Assembly: GCA_038501625.1 (NCBI GenBank)
Contig: JAZAYU010000009.1
Location: 9,290,396-9,354,395 of the forward strand
Source: Corbicula japonica
Lineage: Eukaryota > Mollusca > Bivalvia > Venerida > Cyrenidae
Length of the DNA stretch: 64,000 bases
Direction of reading: 5' to 3'
Below the pieces are notes generated by a model that had not been told where the DNA came from, made no database searches, and worked only from the letters and a program-made list of their open reading frames with translations. Shown here piece by piece: positions 53,049 to 64,000 of the stretch. The translations under genes and the position numbers were made by a program. Within the stretch, counting starts at the first letter, position 1. Every line of letters begins with the position of its first letter.

Positions 53049-55010
53049 CTTATATTTAATGTACTTCTTCAGCCCTTTCTTTGCCATTCGTACCATTTTA
53101 TGTTTCTGCTTCCCGGTGTGTTAATGGGGATCCAACGAGCACCAATTTTTCTAACCTTAGGAATAAACTGCGTTTGTAAACATTTAAGAACAATTCTGGT
53201 ATTCATAGTTTTTTCGACGTAAACAATGCAAAAGATATTTACATTAAAGAACATTTAACAACAGCAAAGAGCCAACCTCTGTTTTTCTGTCAAAAATAAT
53301 TTGTTCGAGGTTCTTAAGACTCACATTACCGCTTACGTGTAAAATGTAATTAAGCTTTGTGCTTATTTTGTCCTGGAATCAGGCAGAGTGATGTTTTGAC
53401 TTCAATATCAACGAGTTTCACCATGAGAAAATGTGTCTTTAAACCACTGGTGATACCGCTGGATTAGTCGCCAAAAGTCTAAGCAATCAACATTTATTTT
53501 GCTTCTTTCTCCTGTTTCTCATACTGAAGGTATGCATACACGATTGCATTTCGAAGTTTGTATACTTGATTAAAAACACTTACCAGAACTACAAGTTCTC
53601 TTAACTACATTCACGTAGTTTTATTCACAGCTAAACTTGATTACCGATCTTTGCGATGGTAGTAAAATAGTATTAATCCGTATTCTTGGCACGACCTTGA
53701 TTATGCAAATTCTATTGACCCAGTTTGACAACAAGATCACAATATTTATCTAAAAGCGATTCTAAGAGAACTGATGAAGCGGTTGCTTCAATGATCAAAA
53801 CTGTAGGAGAATGCAGACTTATTCGGGTTTGCAATAGTAAGTTTGTTATTAATGTTAAAACTTAGTTCATATTTAGAAAGTTCTCCTGTAAAGGGCCATC
53901 TTTATTCCTAACTGATTTGTAATAAAAATATCAAAGTCTCTGTAACGTCAAAATGCAGTTCAATTAAACTTTGTGCGAAACAAATCGTTATTATTGGATC
54001 TTCATGAGAATTATGGTAATAAAAGTAAGAAGAGTAAAGAAAAAATCTAGACCTTAAAGTTTCCTTAAATTCTATTGACATGAATCCACGAAAATTAAAC
54101 AACACAAAACAGTTTAATGCCCACATGAAAAATATGATACTGGCAACAATACTTTGTTTCCGTTTTAAAAGAACTTTCAGTTATGAAGAGGAAAATTACC
54201 GTTTGGCACACATTTTAGCGACCAGGAAAAGACAACGTATTCAAGGTCAAACACACTTTTATAAAGATCTAATGCTGTATATATATGTAAGTCAAACGGA
54301 CACAACATATTGTAGAATGATCGAAACTCATGTCAGAAAGATTACATGTGGTACGATTTTACATCGCAGTTAACTGTTTTAAGCATACTAAATATCCAGT
54401 AAAGGTCCACCTAGCGTAAGTACATTGTCTAGCACTTAATCATTGTAAGAAAAAGTGTACTGATGTTATATTACTTTCCTCAGAATAGAAGTACAGCGTA
54501 AAAATAAGGCGAAGTTATTTATAAGTTATATTCCCACGTGTCAGATTTACATACCCAGAATACCAGCGGAACTCATTTCCGCCAGAAATGACATTTACCA
54601 CTTATTCGGTTTCAGGGAACATAACCATGATTTATGCTGAATTAATGGAAACCTCCAGACAATAAATTATTACTTTATTGGTCCGAGTGATTTGAGCAAG
54701 TGTAAGAAGGTCATAATTGGCACTTCCTGCTCTGAATGTAAAAATCGCATATATTCACTTGTTTTATTGTTACATGTAACTGATTTATTTATAAAGCTGA
54801 TGTGTAAGGAAAATGCGACCTTTCGTGTTTGTAATTGTCTATAACAGTTGTTTGAATAAATGGTATTTAACCAAACAAAATGTTTATTTTATGTCTTAAC
54901 ATAATAAAACAAGAAACTCTTTCGCCATGTTCTTCAAATATTTAGTACATAATATACGTACTTAAACTACCCTATTACAATGGCAAAGAAGTTAACTCAC
55001 AATAATACGT
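53049..55010. other. AT-rich stretch, nothing recognised
   Basis: About 2 kb. The longest frames (97 codons at 54080-54373 plus strand; 72 codons minus) have no recognisable domain. No TIR pair or array was seen. Confidence 0.45.
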
Positions 55011-55054
55011 GAAAAGCACGGAAGCCCTGGAGGGAGATTTATTATTTATATGTT

Positions 55055-55130
55055 AACATTTATTAATTATAAGTTATAATTTATTACTTATAAGTTATTA
55101 TTTGTTACTTATAAGTTATTATTTATTTGG
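55055..55130. repeat. Subterminal TTATAAGTTATT array, left
   Basis: ATTATAAGTTATAATTTATT, ACTTATAAGTTATTATTTGT, TACTTATAAGTTATTATTTA: about four copies of a ~20-24 bp AT-rich unit just inside the left TIR. Equivalent arrays in inverse orientation are at 57237-57370 and 59155-59240. Such clusters are candidate transposase-binding sites (inference). Confidence 0.7.
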
Positions 55131-55789
55131 CATGGCTTCGAGCGCATCATTCGAGAGCATGCTCTTTTGTGAACAAGACGTACAATTATTTTTCACAGAA
55201 ATGGAATGAAGCTTCCTTGTTTCATCGAAATTTATTGTGTAAGTATTTCTTATGAAAATTATGTAAAAAAGAACCTTAATTTTGATAAAACATTTAGTAC
55301 ATTTAAAATAATACATATAAAGGTGCTGCTAAATGAGTAAATGATGTGTCTACCTAAAAAATCTGTAGTATTATTTGAAAACAATCAAATAGTTCTTTCT
55401 CTATTTTACTACATATTTTAAATACCATATACCATATAACCCCTCAAAAGCTATAAGATGAAGAGTAGAAGTCTGCTTTTTCAAATCAAGTACTTATATA
55501 ATGCATTCTAAATACTAACATAGAAAGCCGTCTGAAGTACAGAAATATATTTAGCAAGCGTTTGAGATCTCCAACAGCATATTTTAGAATATGAAATACC
55601 TTATATGTACCATTTGTAGAGTAATTAAATATAGATTTCAGCAGAATTTAAACTATAGCATAGTATATAATCCACCTAATGAAATACTTATCTGATTCAT
55701 GCCACTTTCCTCTTTTCAGATTTCGACGGCCGTGCTTTTGTCGTCTTGTCTGGCTTTTATGTTGACAATAGACTTGTCTATGGCAACAG

Positions 55790-56957
55790 GGACCTCATAT
55801 GTGCGATCAGACAGTCATGATACATTGATCAGACTTCAGAAGATCAAAGAGTATTTTTCGCGGGATTTAAATTCTGTGAAATTGTTCTTATATTATACAG
55901 ATGTCACAATATCAGCATAAGTATTCGGCATTTAAAACGCATTTTAAAAGTAAACAACTTTCGCCGTCTAAATGTTGAAAGTACACCATTTGAAGACGTT
56001 AAGAATATAATTACAAACGAAATTCAGTTAAGTGGACAGTGTATTGGCAACTGAAGCATGTGGCGACGTTTGGAAAATGATTATAAATTAAAGGTGAAAA
56101 GAAATTAAGTAATGCGTATAATGAAAGAAGTAGATCCGCAAGGTGTTTTATCCCGTAAAGCCCACAGACTAAAGAGAAGACGGTATAATGTAAAGGGTCC
56201 GAATTTCGTCTGGCATATAGAAGGTTACGATAAACTAAAACCATTTGGGTTCTGCATTCATGGGGCTATAGATGGATATAGTCGTAGAATAATGTGGCTG
56301 GAGGTCGGAGCAAGTAACAATGACCCAAAATGTATCGCATACTATAATCTTAATACTATTAAGAAAATGAACTGTGCTCCACGAGTTATACGAGGTGATT
56401 GTGGAACTGAAAATTCGAATATTAGCTTCTTACAACCGCTTCTTCGCTATAATCACAGGGATTCATTGGCGGGTATGAAAAGTTTCATGTACGGGAAAAG
56501 TACTTCGAATCAGAGAATTGAAGCGTGGTGGAGTTACTTTAGGCGAGTGGGAGTCCATTGGTGGATTAATAAATTGAAAGTTTTACGAGATCGTCGCAGG
56601 TTTGATTCTCTGAATCCAATTCACGTAGAATGCTTGAGATTTTGTCTCATGGATGTTTTGCAAGCAGAACTGGATCGCATAGCAGACCACTGGAATTTTC
56701 ACAACATACGCGCCCAAAAGATGTACCGGGAGCTTCCTTGTGGTAAACCATTTGTGATCCATCACGTTCCGGAATTGTATGGGGGACTGGACCTTGGAAA
56801 ACCAGTTGACTTGGATGACGTGGAGTTGTGCCTGGAATTTTATGCCTGCCCAAAACAAACATGTAGTAATGTGTTCACTGAATTAGCATATTGTTTCAAA
56901 CCAGACCTTCAGACACCAAGTAACACAGAGGATGGTTTCAGACTTATGAGGAATTAA
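55790..56957 (+). pseudogene. Integrase-core (rve-like) DDE transposase, decayed
   Basis: The continuous 281-codon frame (56112-56957) holds the DDE core: WHIEGYDKLKPFGFCIHGAI, DGYSRRIMWLEV, RVIRGDCGTENS and STSNQRIEAWWSYFRR. The catalytic residues are position 37 (here E; relatives usually have D in 'DGYDKL'), D96 and E137. Upstream the same frame continues through two stops (TGA ~56053, TAA ~56106) with NEIQLSGQCIG and SMWRRLENDYKLKVKR, and before that, in the same frame, YRCHNISISIRHLKRILKVN. A frame change near 55860 connects to LIRLQKIKEYFSR. These pieces are the N-terminal helical region known upstream of this core. This protein family is common in animal genomes as 'integrase core domain' proteins. 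Two stops, a frameshift and the altered first acidic residue indicate a dead copy. Confidence 0.75.
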
Positions 56958-57236
56958 TATCGTGTTATGATCCTGAAGTCAATCACATTAACTAAGAAGT
57001 TCTGCCTAGCAATTTACACAGCTGCTTGTGATTTACTGTTATGCCATACATGTACACCTACACAAAATGTCCCAGTTAAGGTTATTATGCAAAATAATTA
57101 TGTAGATAACGGTATAATGTATATTTATAGCAGTATAACAGATGTTACTAATAATGTACAAAGTCTTAATTCTTTTTTACTACATATTATGTTTCTCCAG
57201 GATCTGCCCCCACAAGAACAAAGCAGAAGTTATAAA

Positions 57237-57370
57237 TAATAAGTGATAAATTATAAGTAATACATTATAAGTAAAACATAATAAGTAGAAAATAATAAGT
57301 AATAAATAATACGTTATAAGTATTTGATTATAAGTAACAAGTAATAAATAATAAGTAATAAATTACAAGT
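57237..57370. repeat. Internal AATAAGTAATAAAT array
   Basis: Repeated TTATAAGTAATA, ATAATAAGTAATAAATAATA and similar with irregular spacing. It resembles the right subterminal array, so the DDE gene may originally have ended an element here and the 57.4-59.2 kb part may be a second, fused copy end. Confidence 0.65.
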
Positions 57371-57792
57371 ATAAAAACACACTGGTAATTGAACTCAATT
57401 TTCTATTTGGCTTTTCAAAGCACAGCAAGACCGATATAAATCCCTTTTGTTTACACATGTGACTATTTAAAATAAAACTGTACATTCTCGTTAAGATCAA
57501 AGGCATTTGGTGTGTACCCTTGTCAGTATATCCAGTTACGCCTCTTGGATAAAAAATCACAGTGTAAATTTTTTTTTCTCAGGAAGAAATTATTTTGGCT
57601 ATAAGATACTGTTCCCCATCGTTCAAGATTGTTCAAATTATGTCCCTGGGGTGAAACAGTTTTTTTAAATGACTAAAAATAATAAAAAAAATATACTTTT
57701 ACACTATTGAAACCATTTGTACACACAATTGTGAATTTCGTAGCATTATTTTAGGATAGTCACCTCTAAAGCATATATGAGCCTGTGTTTTG

Positions 57793-58610
57793 TCTTTTGG
57801 TCACCTGAGCACAACATGCTCATGGTGAGCTATTGTGATGGGCTGGTGTTCGTGTGGTCTGAAGTCCGTCGTCAACTTTTCTTTAATAGACATCTCCTCC
57901 TTAACCTCTTAACGAATTTCGACCATACTTCACAGGAATGATGCTTGGGTGACCTTTTATCAAAATTTGGTTCATTGCATAATTTAATAGGACACAGGAG
58001 CAAAGATAGATTTTCAAAATATAAATTTTAAAAATCTTCTTGTCTGTAACAACAGCAAGGCCTGGGGCTTTAGTATTTGGTATATAGCATCATCTTGTAG
58101 TCATCTACCAAGACATCCATAGTGCCAACTGGTTCATTATTGATCAAATACGATTTCTTTGTGTCTGCTTGACATGTTTGTCCTTCAGATTCATTTTTAA
58201 CGTCCTGTGGTGTCTGTAACACTTTAGTACAGCCCATTTGATGTCAGATACTCTGTGTAAGAACAAGGTCCATCTAAATTTGTAAACTGTGAGATCTCTT
58301 TACCTCTGGGGTCAATGAGTGTAACTGACACGGAACTTAAATCACCAAACTTTTGCCATCCTTAAAACATTTTTTCCTTGTTCAATGATTTGTTCAACAG
58401 TTATTTGTTCTTCAGCTTTACAAATTATAGTTCTATTTCCTTCACCTTTTGCATTTGTTACTACACGGAATGCATTTCGGTTGAAGTGTTGCCATCCAAG
58501 GTGAACTTTATATTCAGATCGCCGATCACGCCCACGCCCACTTATTACATGGGGTTCAACACGTCCCTAAAAAAGAGAAATTCAATGCTTAAATCTCACT
58601 ATGATTGAGC
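57793..58610. repeat. Unclassified repeat with TGAGCACAACATGCTCA hairpin end
   Basis: TTTTGGTCACCTGAGCACAA, CATGCTCATGGTGAGCTATT and GTGTGGTCTGAAGTCCGTCG have the look of a repeat-element end (short hairpin plus GTCCGTCG) as in the tandem-core TIR elements elsewhere in the window. The right boundary is uncertain; a segment AACAAGAGGAAGCTGAGGGT at about 58832 may be the opposite end. It lies inside the 55.0-59.3 kb transposon. Confidence 0.35.
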
Positions 58611-59154
58611 AAAACCAAAACCTATGCATATGAATAGCAAACCTTTGTGTCAAACATTAATTACAAAATAGTTAAAACTTTATTAATGACCTGGCATACT
58701 ATGTTGATGTTGTGTTATAATCTAAAGATATTAGTTACCAGGATTATAATTATGTTAGGTGATCACAGCATTAAAAAGCAATATAATCCTAAGTATATCT
58801 TCCTAAAAAGCTACGTCCCTGGATGAGAAAAAAACAAGAGGAAGCTGAGGGTGCTTGGCCGCTCATCTGATCCTTCAGTACTCCTCTAGTATTGGCTAGA
58901 TTTTGACCACCAGGGTAGTATGAATTTTAACAAACCACTAGTAAATGCAAAATACCTACTATAAAAACTCTAGACCTTGTGGTCGTAGACCAAACGATAT
59001 TGGAGGTTTTCAAGATATAATTCAGTGTAAAACATGTAACCCCCCAGGAAGGGCCAACTCTACGTAAAAATAATACGAAAGAAAATTACAAACCTTTTCG
59101 TCACTCATCTCCGTTCAGGTTGCCGCCAACAAAGGAGAACGGGAACAATTAATA

Positions 59155-59242
59155 AATGATAAGTTATAAATTTTAAGTAATAACTAATGAGTTATAAATT
59201 ATAAGTTATTAGAAATAACATATAAATAATAAGTAATAAATG
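59155..59242. repeat. Subterminal AATAAGTAATAAAT array, right
   Basis: ATGATAAGTTATAAATTTTA, AGTAATAACTAATGAGTTAT, ATAAATAATAAGTAATAAAT: imperfect units abutting the right TIR, inverse to the array at the left end. Confidence 0.7.
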
Positions 59243-59404
59243 TCCCTCCAGGGCTTCCGTAGAAAAGCTTTGTATAATGACCATATCTTTTAGTTTCAGT
59301 TTATAACACAATATTTATTCATATTTTTTAAATTAAATTTTCGAAAAAAAAATTAGTTACCACACAAGCACAAGCTCAGGGTTATCCTCACAACCTTTTT
59401 TGGG

Positions 59405-59485
59405 CTTGTCCCGTCTAACTCAATCGGTAGCGTAATTACATTTACATGGCTAGGCGCTGTCGTCGTACGGTACATGTTCGTGTTA
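59405..59485 (+). repeat. tRNA-derived SINE head, degraded solo
   Basis: TTGTCCCGTCTAACTCAATC, GGTAGCGTAATTACATTTAC, ATGGCTAGGCGCTGTCGTCG and TACGGTACATGTTCGTGTTA match the head and inter-box region of the SINE at 37083-37170. The B box is damaged (ATGTTCGTGTT) and no body follows. Confidence 0.65.
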
Positions 59486-60682
59486 TCAAATAGCAAAATG
59501 CTTACATTAATGCATAATTTGGTTCGGGGCTTTTGTATACAAAAAATCTACCATACAATCATGCAACGAGCATATTACAAAACAATATAATATTGCAAAC
59601 CAAAGGCTTACCAGAAATGACATTTAGCTTTGATATAGAATGTATAGAAGGTCGAAACTGGCAATGTTATGTTACATGAAACAAGTGTTTATATCAGAAA
59701 AATTTACTTCTATTATACATACAGTTTTCCGATCAGACAAATGTACTTAAAAACATACAAACCAGTCTACGATCTTGTCAAATAAAAATTAAAAAGAACT
59801 AGAGTACGTCAATGGGGGAAGACCAACTAAAATGATTGACAATAACGATGACGAAACTAGAAAAATCTATTTAAATGAAATAATCTATTCGCCGCTTTAA
59901 CGGATAAAGAAAACGAACAGTGAAAAAAGAATTGGAGTAAATATTTTGTAGGACCAGGAAAAAAAACAACAAATTAAACTGACTGAGGGTTTAACAAATT
60001 TAAGTTGTATTATTTGATTTATCTTCTGGAGGTGGGGTTGGGTGGAATAAAATCCATCTTCCCAAAGAAATCTTATACCCTGACATGCCTCATATCATGT
60101 TGCACTACACATCGATTGATTCCAATTACAAAGGATGAAGGCTCAAAAACCAAAAAGATGTTACTGTAGAGCAATTAGCCACTTACGCATATTACTATCG
60201 GATGTCATTTTGTTTATTAAAACAATACTCTCAGTAGAGCTTGTTAGAGGTAGACAAGTTTTAAATTACCATTATTTCCTCTAATTAGGAGGCAGCTCAA
60301 TGAACACAGAAAGTACATTAATTATCGACATGAGCTATCTTGTTTTCCATAGGTTGCCTCTTTCTCTAAGCTACTTACTTCTGTAAATTAGCATGCAGGC
60401 ATTCATTCCTTTGACAACCATTGTCGTGGATCCATATTCATTTTTTGTGTTTTGTGGAATATTTAGGAAAAGGGTTTTATACCTCGCGCTTAACAAGGTG
60501 AGTGTTAAACGGAAAACTGTTTTCGCTATCTTTTTGAAACTACATTTTCACGAGCTACTGTGTGACAGCCTTTTTCATGGATCCAATAAATTAAATTTGT
60601 TGAAAGTGCAATAGAAGTTGAAGAGTCTCAATTAAGGTACAGTTGTTTATAGAAAACTTGGTTATCATCATTACAATAACAA
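59486..60682. other. AT-rich stretch, nothing recognised
   Basis: No supportable gene or repeat pair. Confidence 0.5.
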
Positions 60683-60777
60683 TGTGGGCAAACATATATT
60701 AAAAAAGGGGGAAAACATATATTACAAAAGTGAGAAAACATATATTACAAAAGTGGGCAAACATATATTACAGAAGT
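60683..60777 (+). repeat. 23-bp minisatellite, four copies
   Basis: AACATATATTAC(A/-)AAAGTGGGC-type units recur at 60691, 60714, 60737 and 60760, an exact 23-bp period with small substitutions. The period equals that of the array at 9970-10118, but the unit sequence is different. Confidence 0.85.
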
Positions 60778-61847
60778 AACGCTACATAATTGATTTAAAC
60801 GACTCGACATATCGCTTTCAAAGGTACTTAGCGTGGCATGTTGAATTAGTGGTAATATAGCGGAACTTAAGCGTTGTATCGACACCTGGATGATATTTAT
60901 TTAATCATTTATTAGTATTTTACGTTTTAATTACATACGTAATTTTAAACGATACTTTACCTCGATATTATGTCTAAACTGATCTCGAATCAGAATATAA
61001 TTTGTGCCTACAAATAAATGTGATTGAAGAACCGTAGTTATACATAATACATGATAGATTTCATTTCACAATGATGAACTCGTCGACAACGATTCACGAT
61101 GAAAAACGACCCGGAGGTAAAATTAAATATTATAATAAGTTTACTAACCTTTACCATAGCCTGTCATATGCCCATCTACTTAATATACCGTTGTAGTGAA
61201 GGCTTGATGCAGACGAAAATCATTTAAGCTAGAATTTAGCGTTTATTACTCTTTAATTCGCTGTATTGGTGACGTATCAATATTTCGATATGATCAGTTT
61301 CAATAAAACCATCCTATAGTTTAATTTATACGTTGGATATCTTCCTGATAATGATAATTCTTAACAACATTACTTTTTGATGTTTCCGATCAATGACAAG
61401 AACGAAGAGTCGCTTAAACATTCAGAAAACTTAACGAAACATATCGTAACAGCAAACCTGTTTCAATGACATAATTGAAACAATAAGAAAGTTTTCTCTG
61501 GCTTCAATCAAGTCTTGGTTTCAGTCACCTTTTAAATATGCCGTATATAGATCTTCCACTGCCTAAAGGAAACCGAAATGTTTCTTATCTTTGTGTAGAC
61601 TGTTACCTCGGTCTCTATCTACTTCGTGATTTTTAAAATAGTCGAACGCGGTACCAGTCTTATCCTTGTGGGATATCGATAATCCAGATCAATCATCAGA
61701 CTTGAAATGCAGTAATGCCATGATAATATATTATTTGAGAGTATGTTATTTTCAAGTTTAGCCGACAAAACACCATCATGATGGTGCTCTCAGTTTTGCC
61801 GACTGTAAAAATGTGGTTCTCAAAGTGATGAAACTAACAGTGATGAC
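60778..61847. other. AT-rich stretch, nothing recognised
   Basis: No supportable gene, TIR or tandem array. Confidence 0.5.
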
Positions 61848-61873
61848 AAAAAGGTGAAATATGCATATCAGGA
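61848..61873 (-). mobile_element. Penelope-like element terminus, solo (~26 bp)
   Basis: AAAAAGGTGAAATATGCATA then TCAGGA matches the extreme 3' end of the element, in reverse, and nothing more. This is the second terminus-only copy in the window. Confidence 0.65.
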
Positions 61874-62149
61874 GGTCAACGGAAACAATTTAATTTGTCT
61901 GTAGTCAGGCGCCATTCTTTACGCAATATTTGTTAAAGCATCATGTTTTCTGGTCAGTTATGACTTTTGAAATAAAAACACAGATTTCACAATAAACAAA
62001 TGTGTTTGTGTTTACATTTTACTATTCCAGCTGCATTAAAGCGTTTGCCGAAGTTGCAAGAATCGACCAGGCTATGTTTTGAATTTTAATGGTAAACTCT
62101 GTTTATTTAAATCATTCATGTTATAAACCCTATGTATGGTAGAATATAT

Positions 62150-62305
62150 CGTCGCCTCGGTGTGCTTAACCCGGGGCTAAGCAGCGTTTGCAGTAATATG
62201 CATTTCTATAACTGCCAGTGAACAGACTCAATTAAACCGAGCCTGCAATATTTTCCTATCTGTCGTGTTCGATGGCTTTCAAAGTTCCCTTTTCATCTAT
62301 TTTAA
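62150..62305 (+). repeat. Family B repeat, 3' part only
   Basis: TTAACCCGGGGCTAAGCAGC, CAGTAATATGCATTTCTATA, ACAGACTCAATTAAACCGAG, CCTGCAATATTTTCC and GGCTTTCAAAGTTCCCTTTT. The hairpin arm CAGGCTC is mutated to CAGACTC, weakening the stem. The 5' two-thirds of the unit are missing. Confidence 0.75.
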
Positions 62306-62508
62306 AAGATGGCGTTAGCGTTGCCTAAAAGATCTTCACATGTTTCAATATTTACTTTGAACTATTCGTGATTTTCCCTAAAATAGCAACCTTACGTTTC
62401 ATAACTCGTAAAATGATTTTATCAGAGATATCCCCTTTTAAAGTTTGATTGACATAACCACAAACCCCACTTTGTAATAGATTATAATGTGTCCCTGAAA
62501 TTGATTAA

Positions 62509-63175
62509 CGTTTTCGTTTCGTTTATTTGGCAACTCAGCATAAACAATGCCTATGGCCATTTACAATTAGGAAAAAAATATGACCTTGGCATACATTGAA
62601 AATACAGAAATGATCAAAATACATATAAACTTTACATAGAGAAGAGACATGGTATACAAAGCATACAGTATTACTCACGTCATTTGAAATTATTCAAAAT
62701 AATTAATAAGGAAGCAGCATTTTCTTCCAGGGTTCATATCAAATTTACATAGTATAAGACATGTATTTAATACATACAAAGCATACAGCATTACACACAT
62801 ACATACATACACAAACAAAACAGTTAGGAGGAGGAATTTTCTTCAAGGGTTTCATTTCTCAATTTATTACATTCGTTAATATATTTTGCTAAATTTAAAA
62901 CTCTTTTCATACAAGTAGACGACATTATTGAAATAAATTTATTAACAGACGGCCATGATATAATTCCAAAGTACCTTTCACGAACATCTCTGTACAGCGG
63001 ACAGCATAATAGGAAATGATATTCTGTTTCTATCATATTAGTAGAACATAATTTACATAAACGATTTTCTCTTTGAGTTCCATAAGCCTACCAAACTCTA
63101 TTTCAAGATTATTTCAAGATTATGAGAACACAGTCTAAAACGGGTGAGTTGTTTACGTAATTTATTATTTTTTAA
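62509..63175 (-). mobile_element. LINE 3' end fragment
   Basis: On the minus strand: LCSHNLEIILK-like residues, then KRKSFM/RLCKLCS-type frame alternation, then NMIETEYHFLLCCPLYRDVR ERYFG (63036-62960), matching the 'C..C....IE.E.HFL..C..Y...R' C-terminal region of many animal LINE ORF2 proteins. The 3' end reads CTGAGTTGCCAAATAAACGA AACGAAAACGTT, a common LINE tail form. It is not the same lineage as the LINE at 35.5-38.1 kb. The 5' side is cut off where the PLE copy begins at about 63178. Confidence 0.65.
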
Positions 63176-63177
63176 TT

Positions 63178-64000
63178 AAGCGAACACTTCAGAAAAGCAA
63201 GCAAACTTTCTCGATCTAAACCTGTCCATTGAAAATGGTTACGTAACTACTAAAATTTATGATAAAAGTGATGATTTTAATTTTAGTGTAGTAAATTTTC
63301 GGTTTTTAGACGGCGGTGTTCTTTGTGCAACATCTTATGGGGTTTATATCTCACAGCTTGTTCGCTTTTCAAGAGCTTGCAACGATGGTAATGATTTCAA
63401 TGAACGTAATCTTTGCATTACAGAAAATCTTTTAAAACAAGGTTATCGGTATCACAAATTAAGGACAACCTTTTGCAAGTTTTATCGCCGATACCCAGAT
63501 TTAATTCATAAATAAAGGTGCAGTTTAAAATCACTTTTGCAACAAGGTATTTCACAGCCAGTTTTTATGGAGATTTAATTTATAAACTCAAGAACATTAA
63601 AGGGAATGTTAATTTCTCCCGGTTATTCGTAAAAACCATCTGTAAATTTAAAAAGAAAGGTTACCAACATGATATTTTACAGCGCTCTGCAGGCCTGGTT
63701 ATTAACCCTTCTACAGTTGATCATTATGCTTACCTCTTTGGTTGCACGACGGTGGCAGTGGTTTAAGAGTTTATGAAGGTTTATGGGGAAATCTTTTCTT
63801 AAAAGAACATAGAAGCTCGATTTGTTTCTTTTATCCCTGTCATCGTGTTCTTGCTGATTTTACTCCAGGAGCTCTGGTCTCGGTAAGATCATTGAGTACC
63901 CGCCCTTTTGCTTTGCAATGCTATTAGCTTCTTATGTTTTATATGTTTGTGTGTTTTTGCATGCAACATTGTTGAGCCGATATGTGGGTTGGAGTTTTTT
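63178..64000 (+). mobile_element. Penelope-like retroelement, 5'-truncated, runs off window
   Basis: Begins in the RT at (N)ANTSEKQANFLDLNLSIENG and continues with YVTTKIYDK-like residues, a stop (TAA at 63512-63514 in HK*RCSLKS) and frame changes, GDLIYKLKNIKGNVNFSRLF and CLVINPSTVDHYAYLFGCTT-like end, then the non-coding tail to the window edge (TTGTTGAGCCGATATGTGGG). The RT palm is absent and the frame is broken, so this copy is dead. The terminus itself lies outside the window. Confidence 0.75.

Larger units (their letters stand above)
55018..59260 (+). mobile_element. Large TIR transposon with integrase-like DDE transposase relic
   Basis: ACGGAAGCCCTGGAGGGA (55018-55035) is exactly inverted at 59243-59260, and similarity continues inward (TTTATTATTTATATGTTA at left versus TTTATTACTTATTATTTATA at right). 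GAAAAGC abuts the left end (55011-55017) and recurs at 59262-59268, one base outside the right end: probably a 7-8 bp target duplication. Arrays of TATAAGTAATAAAT-like motifs occur at both subterminal regions and in the middle (57237-57370). The DDE relic is at 55790-56957; a separate repeat occupies about 57793-58610. Confidence 0.8.

Noticed and set aside
54080..54373. 97-codon plus-strand frame
   Set aside because: No recognisable domain, no splice-site support beyond chance, no repeat support. Left as unannotated.

Overview
The window looks like AT-rich intergenic and intronic DNA of an animal, most likely a mollusc and probably a bivalve. The evidence is long gene-poor stretches, a spliceosomal-type acceptor in front of the one clear host gene, tRNA-derived SINEs, an animal mariner, Penelope-type and LINE retroelements, and terminal-inverted-repeat (TIR) elements whose cores are tandem AGGTCA-containing units, a style I associate with bivalve genomes. 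Species assignment is inference. There are no operons, phage genes, rRNA genes or CRISPR arrays.

One host gene is well supported: a single-coding-exon Ras-superfamily GTPase of the RASD/Rhes type at 44578-45222 (+), with its 5'UTR exon(s) probably upstream. A CpG-rich patch at 48330-48700 could be a promoter or first exon of something running right, but this is weak.

Most recognisable sequence is mobile DNA. 2.1-2.7 kb: tandem tRNA-derived SINE. 3.5-4.9 kb: inverted 3' ends of a Penelope-like retroelement (PLE). 4986-6990: TTAA-flanked TIR element holding one exon of a Mutator/Kolobok-type transposase domain. 12.0-14.3 kb: a TIR element, then a directly repeated ~655 bp family ('family B' here). 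15.4-18.0 kb: the longest PLE copy, with a decayed reverse transcriptase (RT). 19.1-22.0 kb: two TIR elements with tandem cores and a TTAA MITE. 25.9-27.6 kb: decayed GIY-YIG endonuclease fragment interrupted by a TTAA MITE and a palindrome. 27675-29318: TIR element with 5-bp target repeat. 29769-33157: a 3.4 kb inverted repeat carrying a zinc-finger exon in both arms. 35500-38055: 5'-truncated LINE with exact 15-bp target duplication in a tRNA-like sequence, itself containing a SINE array. 41.9-43.9 kb: another tandem-core TIR element. 45.6-46.5 kb: a TIR element built of CGAT-rich motifs. 46881-48205: a full-length mariner with an intact transposase and perfect TIRs. 49.8-53.0 kb: nested PLE / mariner relic / family B / PLE. 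55018-59260: large TIR element with a decayed integrase-like DDE transposase. 62.1-64.0 kb: family B, LINE tail, and a PLE that runs off the window.

The mariner is the only element here that looks capable of coding for its own mobility. The PLE, DDE and LINE copies are all broken by stops, frameshifts or truncation. Nesting gives a partial history: the SINE array lies inside the LINE, family B lies inside a mariner relic, and MITEs lie inside the GIY-YIG relic. Stretches not mentioned above (for example 8.5-9.9, 14.3-15.3, 22.1-25.9, 38.6-41.9, 53.1-55.0 and 59.5-61.8 kb) show no coding sequence I can support.
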